A program made the position numbers and the translations under genes. From Undaria pinnatifida (lineage: Eukaryota; Sar; Phaeophyceae; Laminariales; Alariaceae), in contig JABAKD010000025.1 of assembly GCA_012845835.1 (NCBI GenBank), forward strand, positions 30,263,761 to 30,327,760: a stretch of 64,000 nucleotides of DNA. Direction: 5' to 3'. Of this stretch, positions 11,385-23,091 are shown piece by piece. Numbering within the stretch: position 1 is the first letter of the stretch; each line of letters opens with the position of its first letter. The notes beneath the pieces are model-generated. The model was not told where the DNA came from and did no database searches. It worked only from the letters and a program-made list of their open reading frames with translations.

Positions 11385-11615
11385 CATACGCGCACGAGTG
11401 ACTCCGTCCCTCACCGACAACACAAGTTTAGGCGGTTTATTTGCCTGGCGCAGTGTGGCTAACCGTTCCCTTGCGGATTTATATCGCCAAAACAAAGCGG
11501 GCACGGAAACTCAAGAAGAACGCAAAGCAAAAGGGGGGTCACGCACGCGAGTGACCAGAGCCACAGCCAAAACCAGGCCCCAACAGCCAACAGTGACTCT
11601 CCTAGCGTAGCCTGG
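11385..11615. repeat. CACTCG/CGAGTGAC-ended dispersed repeat, copy 1
   Basis: The copy opens with GCACGAGTGACTCCGTCCCT and closes with a CGCGAGTGACC phrase. Between them are AGGCGGTTTATTTG, CGTTCCCTTGCGGA and a purine-rich stretch. Related copies lie at 43670-43870, 49635-49940 and (inverted) 63690-63930. The ends are partly inverted repeats, so a non-autonomous DNA transposon is plausible. Confidence 0.55.
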
Positions 11616-11639
11616 ATCCTGTATGCGTTTCCCCTTCTT

Positions 11640-12560
11640 TGGTATTATAGAAACTCGTGATGCTCTTTCCACAGAAATAATTACCGAGAACCGACTCGAG
11701 CATCTCACGGGCCACGTTACTTGTAATGTGAGACCGGTTGATTATTGCGCGGCCTCGGAAGGTTAGGAAGAAAGGAAAGGCGGATATGGCACCGTAGTCG
11801 GTTGCCACGATGGGTCTGTTCACTATCACATATCGGTAGAAATAGCCGGTGGAATGCGCGCTGTCTGCGTAGGATAGACGTGTCGAATGCGTACGGCCTG
11901 ACATCTACACAAACTTGCACCAAGGTGATGGTATGAAATGCCGTGACGTGTCGTTGCTTGCACCATGCCCGTCCGTTGTCTGCCACGCAATGCGACATGT
12001 TGGCGAAATGCACTCGTTGAGGCTCGTTCGGGTACCGGAGGCGGCGGGTGGACCGTTTGGCAAGTTGCTCGTCGGCGGATGCGTTTTTTTACATGGCATG
12101 CTCGAGCTGCTGCTGACCACCAGGCTTTCTCGAGGGGGGGGTTACCGGCCGAGTTGCTGCAATGCTCAATGCCGATCCCCGAAACAGTAGATGGCGTTTT
12201 TGAACTGTACGGCAGTAAGACTCTACCATAGTCAGCCGGCGCCGTTATCGCTGCGTTGCTGCGTACAATGCATCTGGTACAGGTTGTTCTTCCGTTGCTA
12301 ATTTCCTCCGGCGACGTTTGCTCACAATACCCGGATCGTAGACATGTATCAATACGCCCAGCAGGAATGCAGCTTTTGGCTTTGGTATTTGACAAGTATG
12401 GCAGTGGCATAATTGGCAGGGCTCGGGAGTACGCCTCCTCCTGCACGATACGAGGTGGTATCCCAACTATGGTGCGGCCATACCGTTATCCTTATTGCCT
12501 GAAGCAAGTGCGCTTCGACGTGTGCGACGATAGCGACATCACTTTTCGGCCAACATGTTT
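11640..12560 (-). other. Overlapping ORFs, possible decayed coding region
   Basis: Minus-strand frames are open in pieces across this stretch (longest 206 codons at 11826-12446, plus 11602-11904 with FYRYVIVNRPIVATDYG). Some read like protein but are interrupted by stops and change frame. I recognise no family. A decayed mobile element or gene is possible; chance is not excluded. Confidence 0.2.
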
Positions 12561-12564
12561 TTTT

Positions 12565-12860
12565 TCTGAATGACGGGGCTCTATTACTCAAAATCGTCGG
12601 AATGCGTCATTCTTGTTAAGCAAAATGGCTGTGAGTCATCCCCCGATACGTAGGGGTGCAGCAGTTTATAAGAATTTTGTGGGCTCCTTACATGACGAGC
12701 TCAATATCATCATCATCACCACCATCATCATCGTCATCACCGTCATCACCCGAAACATGACTTCGAAAACATTCGTTCGCGCAAAATCGACCAACGACTA
12801 TGCGTTAGTCCTAAAAATGAAATGCAATCGTAAGATTATGATACTATAAATAATGGCTAG
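12565..12860 (+). repeat. GCTACGATAGAGGT-family MITE-like repeat, partial
   Basis: It carries the family core (GGGGCTC...CAAAATCGTCGGAAT) but diverges after it. It continues into a CATCATCATCACC microsatellite and a segment with ACATGACTTCGAAAACATTC that recurs at 62870-62900. Confidence 0.55.
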
Positions 12861-13127
12861 TTCTCCAGTCGAGGAGCTAGACCCTTTCACAAATATTTGC
12901 CACAAACATCATATGGCCCAAGGAGTACAGCGCCTAGCCCAACCGTGGGATGAATCTTGTTTGGTAGTACATCCTCCCTAGGCCACGCCTTTTTTTCATC
13001 GCGTTTGCAGTTTCGGTTTGCTCCAAATCATTTTCGGGGCGAGTAATAAGAGCTCGTTGTTATGATGTTAGGAGCCTCCGACGGCGAATACTAGTGCTGC
13101 ACCTCTGCCGTGGCATGGGTCCGTCCC

Positions 13128-13228
13128 CGTCTACACTGCCTACATCGTCTACACCGTCTACATCGTCTACACCGTCTACGCCGTCTGCACAGTCTGCTCG
13201 TCTACATCGTCTACACCGCCTACATCAC
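13128..13228. repeat. CTACAYCGT-type minisatellite
   Basis: About ten imperfect 9-bp copies of CTACACCGT/CTACATCGT. No gene seen. Confidence 0.75.
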
Positions 13229-13889
13229 AGCTGCAGCACGGTGGGTACTCTGATTTAAGAGCACCAAATATAGGACTATTCCCTTTCGGGGCCTATGTAC
13301 AGCGAAGAAACAAACTATAATAAGCGCTTTATTAGCAAGGTGCGAGGGTGCAGTATATACGAGCGTACGAGCGTTGCGTTTCTCACAAGCTCTTGTAGTG
13401 GAGTTCGACAGTCGTCGTGAGCTGATCTATCTAGCAGCCCGGGTTGCTTCGTGTGAAGGACGCTATTATATCACTGCTAGGTATTATATTATACACAACG
13501 TGAGTATCATTGGTCCAGTATTCCCTCTCAAGCCCAAAAACAGTTACGAGCGGCTCCAGTCGACATGCCCCGCCATACAAACAGCCATATATTGACTTTT
13601 CCAAATAAGAGCAATGCGCAGTTAAGAGCGCCTGTTTCGGTTTGTCACGCGGGGTGCTCTTAAATCGGGGTAGTCACTGTAGTGTCGCAAATACGCACCC
13701 TTACGCGATGCATTGAGCTCGGAGGAGTCTAGTCTACAACCTGCTGTTCGTAACTGCCATTATTGCTGGGTCGGCTTGACTTAATTCTTGACGACTTCGA
13801 GGTAGTGGTGGAAGACTGCTGCGGTGTAGAGGTAGCATTTTCGCGCGAACAAAAAAATCTGGATGGCGGGGGTTTCCAACTCCGAAAAA

Positions 13890-14160
13890 TGATCCTATTA
13901 ATAGTATGACTCTCCAAGACTCAAGTGTGCTGTCCCCATGCGGGGACTATGGTGCTAATAGGGTTAAGTTTACCCAAAATCGTCGGAGAATGTCACTATT
14001 ATTTTGCGATATTTTTTTTTGTAGTATACCTAGGACGTGGGGTTTGTTCATCGAATCGTACGTAACGCTATCATTCCTTCTCGGCATTAGGTTTAAGGTG
14101 GGGTGTAGAGCTCGTCGAGCGAGCAGCCTCAAAGAAGAATTGGTGAACCTCTAGACCTTA
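13890..14160 (+). repeat. MITE-like repeat copy (+)
   Basis: It contains the family core CCCAAAATCGTCGGAGAATG, then TACCTAGGACGTGGGGTTTG, GAGCTCGTCGAGCGAGCAGC and a terminal GGTGAACCTCTA phrase, in the same order as other copies. The frame open across it is a repeat translation. Confidence 0.7.
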
Positions 14161-14229
14161 GCACATGTCATATGTGTCAGTGCGCACTGCTAGTACGCAA
14201 ATCCCATTGATATCTACTACGTGGAGGCG

Positions 14230-14478
14230 TTTCTACTTGAGACGCATGCGACGGTGCAGGTGCACCCTTCTTTTCCTGAGATTTTGCACGTGATACACTA
14301 CTCTATGCCTCTCACAAACAACATATTTTGGGGGGGAACGAAAGTTGTACAACCCCATGGCCTAGGTATTAATTTTTTTTTTATGAAATTCAGAAGATTT
14401 TGGGTTAAGGAGGCCCGTCATTCAGAAAACGTTTCATCCAAAACTGCTACCTCTATCGTAGCATTCGTGTTGAAATAA
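14230..14478 (-). repeat. MITE-like repeat copy (-)
   Basis: Reverse orientation: ACCCCATGGCCTAGGTA, then GATTTTGGGTTAAGGAGGCC, then the terminal CTACCTCTATCGTAGCA that marks the family end. Confidence 0.7.
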
Positions 14479-14802
14479 TCATATTACGTCCGTACATCCG
14501 CCCGACCATTGAAACCGCTCACCACAAAAGGCACGGTTCTGCACCTTGCCCCCCCACCGAACGACCCCAAGCGACTGACATAATTTGATATTGATAACAT
14601 TTATACTCGTAGCCCACACCCACACAAACGGCCTGCACCAATGCTCGGCTTCTCGGGTATACTGAGTGTTGAGCTGAGGGAAGCACTTCACGGCCGGCCG
14701 TGGGTAGTACCCCGTCGTCGTTGCAAGGTTGAGCAGCCGTGGCGCGAGCCAGCCCACGTCCTTGGGGATGGCCGTGGATCACGTCCCACATCATGGTCTA
14801 GT

Positions 14803-14968
14803 CAGGAAATACGATAGTGCTGTTTCAGACACTTTGCCGCATTAATTCTGCCAAACTCTGACGTTTTTACGTTCCCGTTTTTTATAAGGAAATACGATAG
14901 TGCTGTTTCAGACATTTTGCTGCATTAATTATGCCAAACTCTGACGTTTTTACATTCCCGTTTTTTTG
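14803..14968. repeat. Tandem duplication of about 80 bp
   Basis: Two copies both begin GGAAATACGATAGTGCTGTT and both contain CAAACTCTGACGTTTTTAC. Confidence 0.8.
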
Positions 14969-15339
14969 CGTCGGTTTCGTACGTACAGTCAGTATCGGAA
15001 ACCTAAGGAGAAACAGAAATGTCGAACCAAGCTGGCTTTCTTGTTTGGGAGAGGACGCGGTGTACACTAACTTCAGCACACCGGCTCCCGAATATAATAT
15101 GTTCCTGTAAATATCAGCACGCCTTTCTTACTAACCTGTTCATTGTTCATTAGGTGTCCCGTACTGTACGAGGTACCAGATACCTCCGTAACTCCCTAAT
15201 CCAAGCTTTTGGAACACATCACGAAAAACCCCGCCACAAGGTGATTTAGTGGACTCTCCGTGTAGAGGTAAATATCCCACGTAACTGTCGCATTACTGCT
15301 CGCTCATCCAAATATGCTGCATCGGCACCCGGCACGCAT

Positions 15340-15665
15340 GGGGCGTACTGGATGCCTTCTCAGAGCAACGTCAAATGTCAACACAACATCGTTGCAAACA
15401 CACGATATGACGGTGCTCTACAACCAAAAGCACCTACGTCTCTGAACCAGCAGGCAGGGAATGTTGCTTAAAAACCAAGCCAAGGTGTCATTGGGCGCCA
15501 CCCACTATGCCCGGAAAACGTGAATCGAAACCAAGACGTAGCGGCAACTTCAACTGGGCAAGGCTGCAAATCTCGAGTCCGACTTCCTAAACACAAACAT
15601 AAATAAATGCCTTCCTGGAGAGGCATACGTCGAGTTAACAGAATGGTAGGACGCTCAACGTGCCG
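15340..15665 (-). other. Downstream flank shared between ankyrin loci
   Basis: Phrases here (GGATGCCTTCTCAGAGCAACG and following) align with 22655-22740, downstream of the intact ankyrin gene. This shows that the duplicated segments included several hundred bases of 3' flank. No separate gene recognised. Confidence 0.5.
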
Positions 15666-17057
15666 TTATAAAAAGGTCACAATCTCCCTACAAAAGAAAA
15701 TCGAGTCCCCTGGCAGCAGCAGCACCCCGTCCACTGCTGCCACAAAGCGCGTCTTCCCATTTAGCCTCGCAATCCCATCCGCTTGTACAGCACCGCCGTT
15801 GCCCGAAACGTCGCATGGTCCAAGCCTCAGTACTTCTACTGGTGGTGATGTTGCCTCCAGCATGTGCCTGCCCTCACCTTTGCTTCGCCGGTTAGCTCTC
15901 CCCTTGCCCAAAGAGAGATCGCTGGTTTTTACGAGCAACGCAGAGCTTTGCACGGAGCTCATGACGCTATCAGTGACAGAACTTGTCGGAGAGGAAGAGT
16001 GCACCTCCCTCGCGCCAATCCTGGCCAACCAGCGCGCGCGGCAGAGAACGACGCAGCCGCGGCGGTGCCAGGTCCGATCCACAGGCGTTTCTGCTGGCAA
16101 GCTCTTCTGGCAGCAGCTCTTCACCTGAAATGATCACAAGGGCGCCAACAATCTCGGAGGGACCGATCATCTCGGAGAGAACGATGTTAACAAGGCATAG
16201 GCTCATAGGACCTGATGTCAATCAAGCGCGGTCAATTAATCCCTGGCTACCACAGGTGAAATCGTTCCAAAGTACCCCCACCTACCCCATCGGTACCTGA
16301 TTGGCCTTTCGTGTCGCGGCACAGAACGGAAACTCTGCCACAAGAAAGCAGGTCGTAAACCACTCCCGGCGGGTTGTTGGCGGCAGCCAGGTGCAGAGGC
16401 GGAAATACTCCATTGATTCACTTTTGTGCAAAGGCTCCCTTCAACACCAGGAACACCACAACGCCGCCACGCCCGCGAACACAAGCATCGTCAAGAGGAG
16501 TCCGCTCCAGCACGTCTGTCACGTCGATGCTGGCTCTTGCACGAGTGAGAGCGTCAACCGCAGCATCAGTGCCTGCAGTGGAGCGCTGTTTGGCAGTGAC
16601 GGGCGCCGTCCGTCTCGTGCACATCCGCCCCTGCCTTCAATAGTTTCTCCACGACAAAGTCTTCATTCCCGCCTTTCACGGCCACGAGGTGCAAGCGCGG
16701 TGGCCTTCGCGACCGTTCAGGCGGCGGTTCGATCGTTCGAGCTTCGCCCCTGCCGCAAACACTCGTTTTACAGCAGTCACGTTGCCGGCTGCCGCGGCAC
16801 AACCAAGCGGCACCTTGAGCCCGCTCATCACCCACACCCTGAGTTCGAGCTCTGAAACACTAGATCCACCAGCCGAGTCTCCATACCTCGGATCGATTGC
16901 GTCAGAGTGCAAATATACTCTTGAGCTCGAAGAAATCGCGGGTCCATGTCGGTGGGACAGATGACGAACTCGACGGCGCCGCGTCGCCGGAAAAATCTAC
17001 GCATAACGAAGTCGAGAACGTCGCCGCGCCGGAGGAAGCTAGCTCCGATGCTGACAT
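15666..17057 (-). pseudogene. Ankyrin-repeat gene, internally deleted and frameshifted copy
   Basis: This second paralogue of the 23092-25249 gene has its ATG near 17057 (MSASELASSG-like start). First-exon ankyrin repeats are spread over three frames between 16418 and 16912 (AVDALTRARASIDVTDVLER, TPLDDACVRGRGGVVVFLV). The donor region near 16280 is conserved (GGCCAATCAG/GTACC). Sequence then passes from intron remnant straight into the C-terminal part (WHRRGCVVLCRARWLARIG, then a REIVTFL ending with stop at 15666-15668). The second-exon ankyrin repeats are therefore missing. Frameshifts plus this deletion make a functional product unlikely, although the 152-codon C-terminal frame (15666-16124) is open. 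Confidence 0.75.
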
Positions 17058-17689
17058 CGTCTTGTCTTGAGGTGGGAGGTCTCCTTGAGAGATGTATCAG
17101 AAGCGTTGGGCGGGCCGGGAACGGTCCGAAGGTGGTTGTGCGGACATTGTCAGTGTTGACCGGTCGGAAGCTGGCTTAGGATAAAGTGGCGTGAAATAAA
17201 TCGTAAAGACCGTATCCTGTTGGATTGTAAGAAAACGGCCTCAAAACAGAGACAGTCCACCGTACAGTGACAGGCTCGAATACCTTTCACCCAGGCTACG
17301 GTAGTATAGTATTGTAGCATCATAGCACCCTTATTATGTAATACCATAATAGTATCATAATAGTAGTATTATACCGATAGTATTATATATTGCAGTATCC
17401 TCACATATTCGCTACCGCGTAAAGGCTACTCCCGCAAATGACTAGGCTGCCTCGCTCAAAAGCGGACTATAAAAACGCTATATCGGCGCAGCGCAACAAA
17501 CGCTTCCAAGGCGGCGGTGCCTATCATAAAACCGAAAAGCGCCGAGGCATACAAAATAGGGCATAGCCATTCGCGCGAGCCCTAAGAGTGATAAAACTAC
17601 GGCAACCTTAGCCTGGGCTTTGTTACCTCCTGCGCAGCTGTTTGAGTTTTCGGGCTAACCTCCAACCGACGCATACTTACGATAGAGGC

Positions 17690-17945
17690 AGCACTGTTGG
17701 GCCAAAACAGTTCCTCGATAACGGGGCCCCTCAACCTATCAACAAAATCGTCGGAAATATCAAATCTGTTTTTGCAAAAAAGATTGTTTTGTGTACCTAG
17801 GCTACGAGGTTTGTTCGTCGGTTTCGCACTTTCAGTTTTCGTCCGAAAATGGTTTTTAAGATTGTTATGTAGGTACGGAGGTCCTCAAGTGAGAGAGCCT
17901 CAGGTAAATAATACCTTGGTAGTGATGGCACCCCTGCCGTAGACG
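17690..17945 (+). repeat. MITE-like repeat copy (+)
   Basis: Contains AACAAAATCGTCGGAAATAT, TGTACCTAGGCTACGAGGTT and a TCCTCAAGTGAGAGAGCCTC phrase in family order. Confidence 0.65.
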
Positions 17946-17949
17946 GTGT

Positions 17950-19250
17950 CGAGAAAATTCCGGTACACTCATCTCATGCTAGCGGTGCAACGTAAATTTC
18001 TGAGATCCTGACGTGGAGAGCTCAACATATCACCCAAAGCGTGGCTTTGAAGGCATTCAACCCCGCAACCCGACCAACACTTCCATTCTCTTGTCCTAAA
18101 CCAAACATACTCCTAAGAATATCAGACTACATATAACCGGGAGTTACTAACTTGAGGAGCCCAACCGGTCAGAAAACGGTTGGGCTAACAAGCGTAAACT
18201 CAGCCGTCGGATCACTCGTCTTTAAACGGCAAGCGTAAACCACTATGTATGGTCTTGCAGACGGCCACGCCAATGGTAAAGCTCTTTCTAGAAGTGAACA
18301 TGTACCGCACATTTTAAACGTTGCACGCCCGAACGTCCTGCTGCCTACAGGCAACGCCGTTGCGTCAAGGTTGTTGGCACATTGCGCTCTCTTGCGCTAC
18401 CTACTGCAGGCGAGGTGCGTGCCAGCACACTTTATTTAGCGGTATTTTGGAAGGTCATCGACAGGCTTCACGGTTGCAGTAGTAGCTGGATTTTATGATT
18501 ACATGAGTATGGTCTAAAATAACGTGCAGTAGTTCGGTGGTGGCATGGCTTCAAAGTTGGCGTTTCCGTGAAAAAACGTACAACGCCAAGGCGCAACGAC
18601 GACGTCGTTCGCTCATGGGAGACCTGATTACCGCCAAGGGTAAGTACGGCCTCCGTCGCTCGGAAGTCTTCGCAAGGCTCTGGAGCCATGCACATGCGCT
18701 CTCTGTGCGAACTTCATCGTTGGTATATGGTGCATAGGTTCCGAAAAACACATCGCGTGCCACACAGGATAACCCGAAAGCATTGCCGATCAACTTAACA
18801 GCTATGAAATACAATTAATACGATTTTTTTAGGAAAATATGGCACGTGTTTCCCATTAATGGTGTCGTGTGTCTTTTTACACGTCGCTCAAACCCGATTT
18901 TGGGGCAGATCCCACCGAAGAACTAAGCCACGAATGGTCAAGGCGATGCACAAGAAGGCATGCCGGCGGGCGGATTGTTGCAGCCGCCGCGGCATCTCCT
19001 CTTGGTACGCGCATACCAGCCAAGTACTCCCCAAAACTTACTCGGCGTCCACGGAGAAGCTACTATACACCTGCGAATCGGAAGACATCCCGCAAGGTGA
19101 AGAACAGCGTGACTTCAGACCGTCTTGTTTGACGATGTTTACGCAATGTTCGGGGTAATAACGCCTGCAGGTGTTAGGTAGAGGACGGGCACCTTTCCTG
19201 TCCCCCCTGTGCATGCCTTCCATCGATTTCAGCATAAAGAGTGTGATTTC
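17950..19250. other. No gene recognised; scattered short ORFs
   Basis: A + frame at 18537-18737 (contains TYNAKAQRRRRSLMGDLITA, followed by GGTAAGTA) and one at 18869-19132 (LKPDFGADPTEELSHEWSRR) have protein-like composition. Neither has recognised domains or linked exons. Confidence 0.25.
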
Positions 19251-19255
19251 TTCAA

Positions 19256-19595
19256 CCTAACCCCTTTTTTTTCCCACACTTTTACTTTCCAGCTTCTGGA
19301 CAAGCCGTGGTCACAGGTGTCGTCCCTTCTCGCCCCCGGTTCTTGCCTTCAATTTTTATCGCGCATAGGGTTCAGCAATCCCACTGCTCGTCGTTTTCTC
19401 ATCGGGTGCTGCTAACTCACGCTCTCGGGTTTTCCGCAAGTCAATTTGTGCAGAAAGTCCCAACGAATTATACGAGTATGCACTTGGCGGAGCTCGAACT
19501 AACGAAACTTACCTATTCCAGGCTCAAGGATAACCTGATACGCCACCGGGGCGACCGGCTTATCATCATATATGTGGGCTGTTCTAGCCCGCTTT
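19256..19595 (-). mobile_element. tRNA-derived SINE, copy 1
   Basis: The reverse strand starts near 19595 with a tRNA-like head: GGTGGCGTATCAGG (A-box-like), then about 35 bases later TTAGTTCGAGCTCC (B-box-like). A body follows with CGATAAAAATTGAAGGCAAG in reverse orientation and an A-rich tail near 19256. It aligns along its length with the copy at 31484-31805. Internal RNA polymerase III boxes at the 5' end plus an A-rich 3' end is the standard SINE design. Confidence 0.6.
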
Positions 19596-19599
19596 GGGG

Positions 19600-20170
19600 T
19601 ACCGGTTACCAGCCAATGCTACGAGTGCATAGGAGCATATATGTGCGGTTGCACCATGGTGAGTGCTCAAATACATTGGAAGTGGACCCGTCCTTTGGCG
19701 AGAATGGCGGCCCGCACCACTTCGGCTCGGCGTTACATTGACGGCGGTACTGTCCGCGGTTGTAGGGCGGGCGGCTGCGGCGCTTGGGAGAACATGTTGC
19801 ACCTCCATCGTCAGAAGAACTCGAAGGAAAGCGCCACAAGACAAGGCTCACCAGAGTCGACGGGCGGGAAGGACCGGAATCAAGCCGGGATGCTGTGCAC
19901 TGCCGACGCGGGAGGCAGTGTTTCACGGTGGCCAGAAAACTTGCAGGGGACGATGACGGTGATCGAGAGCATGTGCTGGCTATAGATTTCCGTCGCTCAC
20001 GATATGGACGTCACCACGAAGGGTACCGTGGGAAAGAAAGGGGGACATGCGCGACCACGACTTGTCCAGAAGGCCACGAGGACCTCCGAAGGAGGGAGAG
20101 CAAGGCAATACTCAAAACAGAACCAAGGGAGCGGAAGAGGCCAAAAGGAGTTTTCGCTGAGAAGTGACTA
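19600..20170 (+). other. Overlapping unrecognised ORFs
   Basis: Three + frames are open for 97-137 codons, including one with EGKRHKTRLTRVDGREGPES and a basic C-terminal part. The longest starts are not all ATG. No domain recognised. They may represent a decayed element, since the region directly abuts the SINE. Confidence 0.2.
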
Positions 20171-20579
20171 GATCCACGGCGGCCGCACGTAATATAGGCG
20201 TCATCAGTCAACCGGCTCTCGAAATAAAAAAAACAAGGCGCGAAAAAAAAGACTTCCGCTCGAGAGAAAGTCGACAGACAAAAAACGGACAGACTGGCAG
20301 ACAGTTGAAATATCAGAATCTCGCTCGCAAAGATCTCAGTAGACGCCGGGAAACATAACGACGCTTTTAACGCGCAACCCATTAAAGAGAATGGCGACGA
20401 ACACACTTCCATTCAATCGTGTCTCCCAAACATACGTTCTATTAACAATACAGCCCTACAAAGGTGGTAAAAGAGGCAACAGTGGCGAAAAAAACCCCTC
20501 ATGCGTGCAGTTTGTTCAAAGTGAGACGTACGTCAGGATTACGACACGATCTACGACGGAGGTAGTAATTGTGTATTAA

Positions 20580-21035
20580 TAGCACTGTTGGCTAAATATT
20601 TTCTGAATAAGGAGCTCCTGTACCCCAAATCGTTGGAATGTCCTTATTTTTTCGCAACATAAGTCTAAACGTGTTTTGTACCTAGACCGTGAGTCTGTTT
20701 ATCTAGCTGCACCTTCATTTTTACTCCAAAATCATTTTTTGGGTGAAGTGAAGTTAAGTTTTACGTTAACTTAAGTTAAGTTAAGTTGAGTCAAGTCAAG
20801 TCAAGTCAAGTTAAATTAAGTTAAGTTAAGTCAAGTAAACTTAAGTTAAGTCACGTCAAGTTAAGTTAAGTTAAGTCAAGTTAAGTTAAGTTAAGTTCAG
20901 TCAAGTCAAGTTAAGTTAAGTTAAGCCAAGTTAAGTCAAGTTAACTTTAGTCAAGTCAAGTTAAGCCAAGTCAAGGGGTGTACACCTGTTCAACTGTAGA
21001 GGCTTGAAAAACAAATGGTGCACCTCTACAGTACT
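20580..21035 (+). repeat. MITE-like repeat with internal TTAAG expansion
   Basis: The family core (CCCAAATCGTTGGAATGTCC, TGTACCTAGACCGTGAG, CCAAAATCATTTTTTGGGTG) is followed by a pentamer array. The array (20745-20975) is about 45 imperfect copies of TTAAG/TCAAG. It is followed by the family end, GTGCACCTCTACAGTA. The array sits where other copies have an AGTTAAG-like phrase, so it probably grew from that. Confidence 0.75.
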
Positions 21036-21062
21036 ACTACTATTGGTAGCGCGGGTTTTTCG

Positions 21063-21258
21063 TCAGAAGAATAAAAAAACTAAACTCCACACAGCTTCCA
21101 GGGCAAACAACAAACAATACCCGATAGGCACAGGAACGTGAACTACGCGCTTCAGCAAGGCGATCGCATCCAACACGGAACGGCTTGCGATGAAACAAGC
21201 CCCACCCGCAAGCGCAAGCTCGCCGGCTTTGGCAGACGACGGGTTGGCCGTAACCACT
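21063..21258 (-). other. Possible exon of a membrane protein
   Basis: The minus frame AGELALAGGACFIASRSVLD followed by hydrophobic residues is preceded by an AG acceptor-like site (GAGCAG near 21258). It contains a donor-like GCGC/GTAGTT after LLKR. The pattern is faintly like one segment of YhhN/TMEM86-type proteins, but the usual SD pair reads SR and no flanking exon was found. Treat as unproven. Confidence 0.2.
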
Positions 21259-21559
21259 GCTCATTTTTACAATCTCGGAATCAATAGTGTAACCCGCCGT
21301 CACACATACCTCGAAGTATATACAACACATCGAGCGCACGAAGAAACATAAAAGGCATAGTCTACAGACAGGCTGCCTGTACGCACCCTGCGATCGACAG
21401 ATGCACCGGATTTTTCCGCCAAAAAGACAATAAACGGCCTCGCGCTTCGCGCTTGGACTTTGCCGCACTAGTAAGAATCTTCCCATACGCGCTGAACATG
21501 GGCAGAGCGGACTATGAAGGCCCTTGAAAGCATCAAATATCCGGTAAAACAGGCCAAAC

Positions 21560-22600
21560 AACACGCGGTACCACTAGGTCGTAGCCTCGATTGCTTCCGT
21601 CGCAGATCGTCGCACAGGGGTGAATACTTAAAGTCGGCGCGCAATTGCTGCAGGTACTACAAATGGCGGCATGGTCATGTCACCGGTGTCACCGGATACC
21701 GTGCAGGCTGAAGAGGCCTCTTCCGAGTCCTGCGCCTGAATGCCAATGCCACATAGTTGTATACCGCCAACTACAATCAACTTACCGTTGCGCCCCTTGT
21801 TGATCCAGTCCTTGTGAACACACGTCGTCAGATTCAAGTATAGACGGCAACACGAAATCCATGCAGTGCATACGGCCGCAAAGCGACAACAGCGCGGACT
21901 CGCTACGTAGAGTCTTATCGCTTGGAAACCCCAAACCAGAGCTTCGAGGTTTGGAACAGAACATGGCACCATGTTAGCCGACACCGACGCCGATCCCCCC
22001 GACAGCGATTCCTATTAATAGCGGTCAGCGTCAACTCGAACACACCACCAACGACCGACGACAAGAAATCAGCCAAATGGCACAATCTCTCTCTAGTCCC
22101 CGCCCAATATACCCAACATCAAGCCGACATCATCAAAACGAGCGATAGTACATCAAAAGCCGTGGAAGAGGACCGTGGAAGAGGAAGACAAGCCGACGGT
22201 GGCGCACAGACGTACGGAAGGCGCATTGTATCATGCCACATATGTATATGTCTATATTTCTTAGACCAAGCACATTCCATCCGCTACTGCTACCGATCTA
22301 TGACAAGAATAGGGCAGACCTAACGCTGCAGGGGACGGAAGCTTCCCCCGGCCACCGTCAAACATCCGTCTTTTCGTCCAGTCAAAATCTTTCGAAACAG
22401 CGAAAACCTATATCGTAACTGGTAACTGGTGCATACAGATATGATGGCGGAAGTACCATAGAATAACGTCAAAATTACTCAAGTCGCTAGCCGACGGTAG
22501 CTAGTATGTTGACACCGAAAGAGGGGAAGCACCACACAGGGACAATAAACGCGAAAGGGGGAGCGTCGATTTTTCACTGAAAAACCGTGCTGAAAATTTG
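21560..22600. other. No gene recognised
   Basis: A minus frame of 118 codons (21628-21984, contains DWINKGRNG before a GTAAGT donor-like site) is the only suggestive signal. I could not assign it. Confidence 0.25.
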
Positions 22601-22609
22601 TGCTTTGGT

Positions 22610-23091
22610 TGAAACGGCCCAAATGCCGAGGCATACACGGCGCATACGCGCACCAGATGCCTTACCAGAGAAACGTCAAGCTATTAACGCGAAACTACAA
22701 ACGCATACGAGTACCCCGGTGTGTATTACTGCGTGCAAAGCAACCAAACGCAGGTGCGCTTGCGCGGACCAAGCAGAGAAGGTACGTGCGGTGTGTGCGT
22801 CGACATTGAAGCCGAAAAAAGCACCCGAGAGGATACGACGGGGCCAGTGTGACAATTTCTGCTTGGCAACCAACGCAAAGTTCAACTGAATGTCATCACC
22901 GTGCGCGGCGTCAGCGTGGATAGCCGCCAAAACGCGACTGACTGGCATGGCAACATACAATCTCCCTAGGGGGGCTGCCCTTTTCAAGCCCAACTCATTA
23001 AAGACGCGCTGGTGCTTCGTACAAGCCTGTCCGGAAGCACACAATACCAGGCGCCGGCATACCCTATCATGGTCGGATACTCAACGTGCCG
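22610..23091 (-). other. 3' flank of the intact ankyrin gene
   Basis: Parts align with the flank at 15340-15660. A minus frame of 122 codons (22676-23044) begins at TTG and has no domain; it is more likely 3' untranslated or flanking sequence. Confidence 0.35.
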
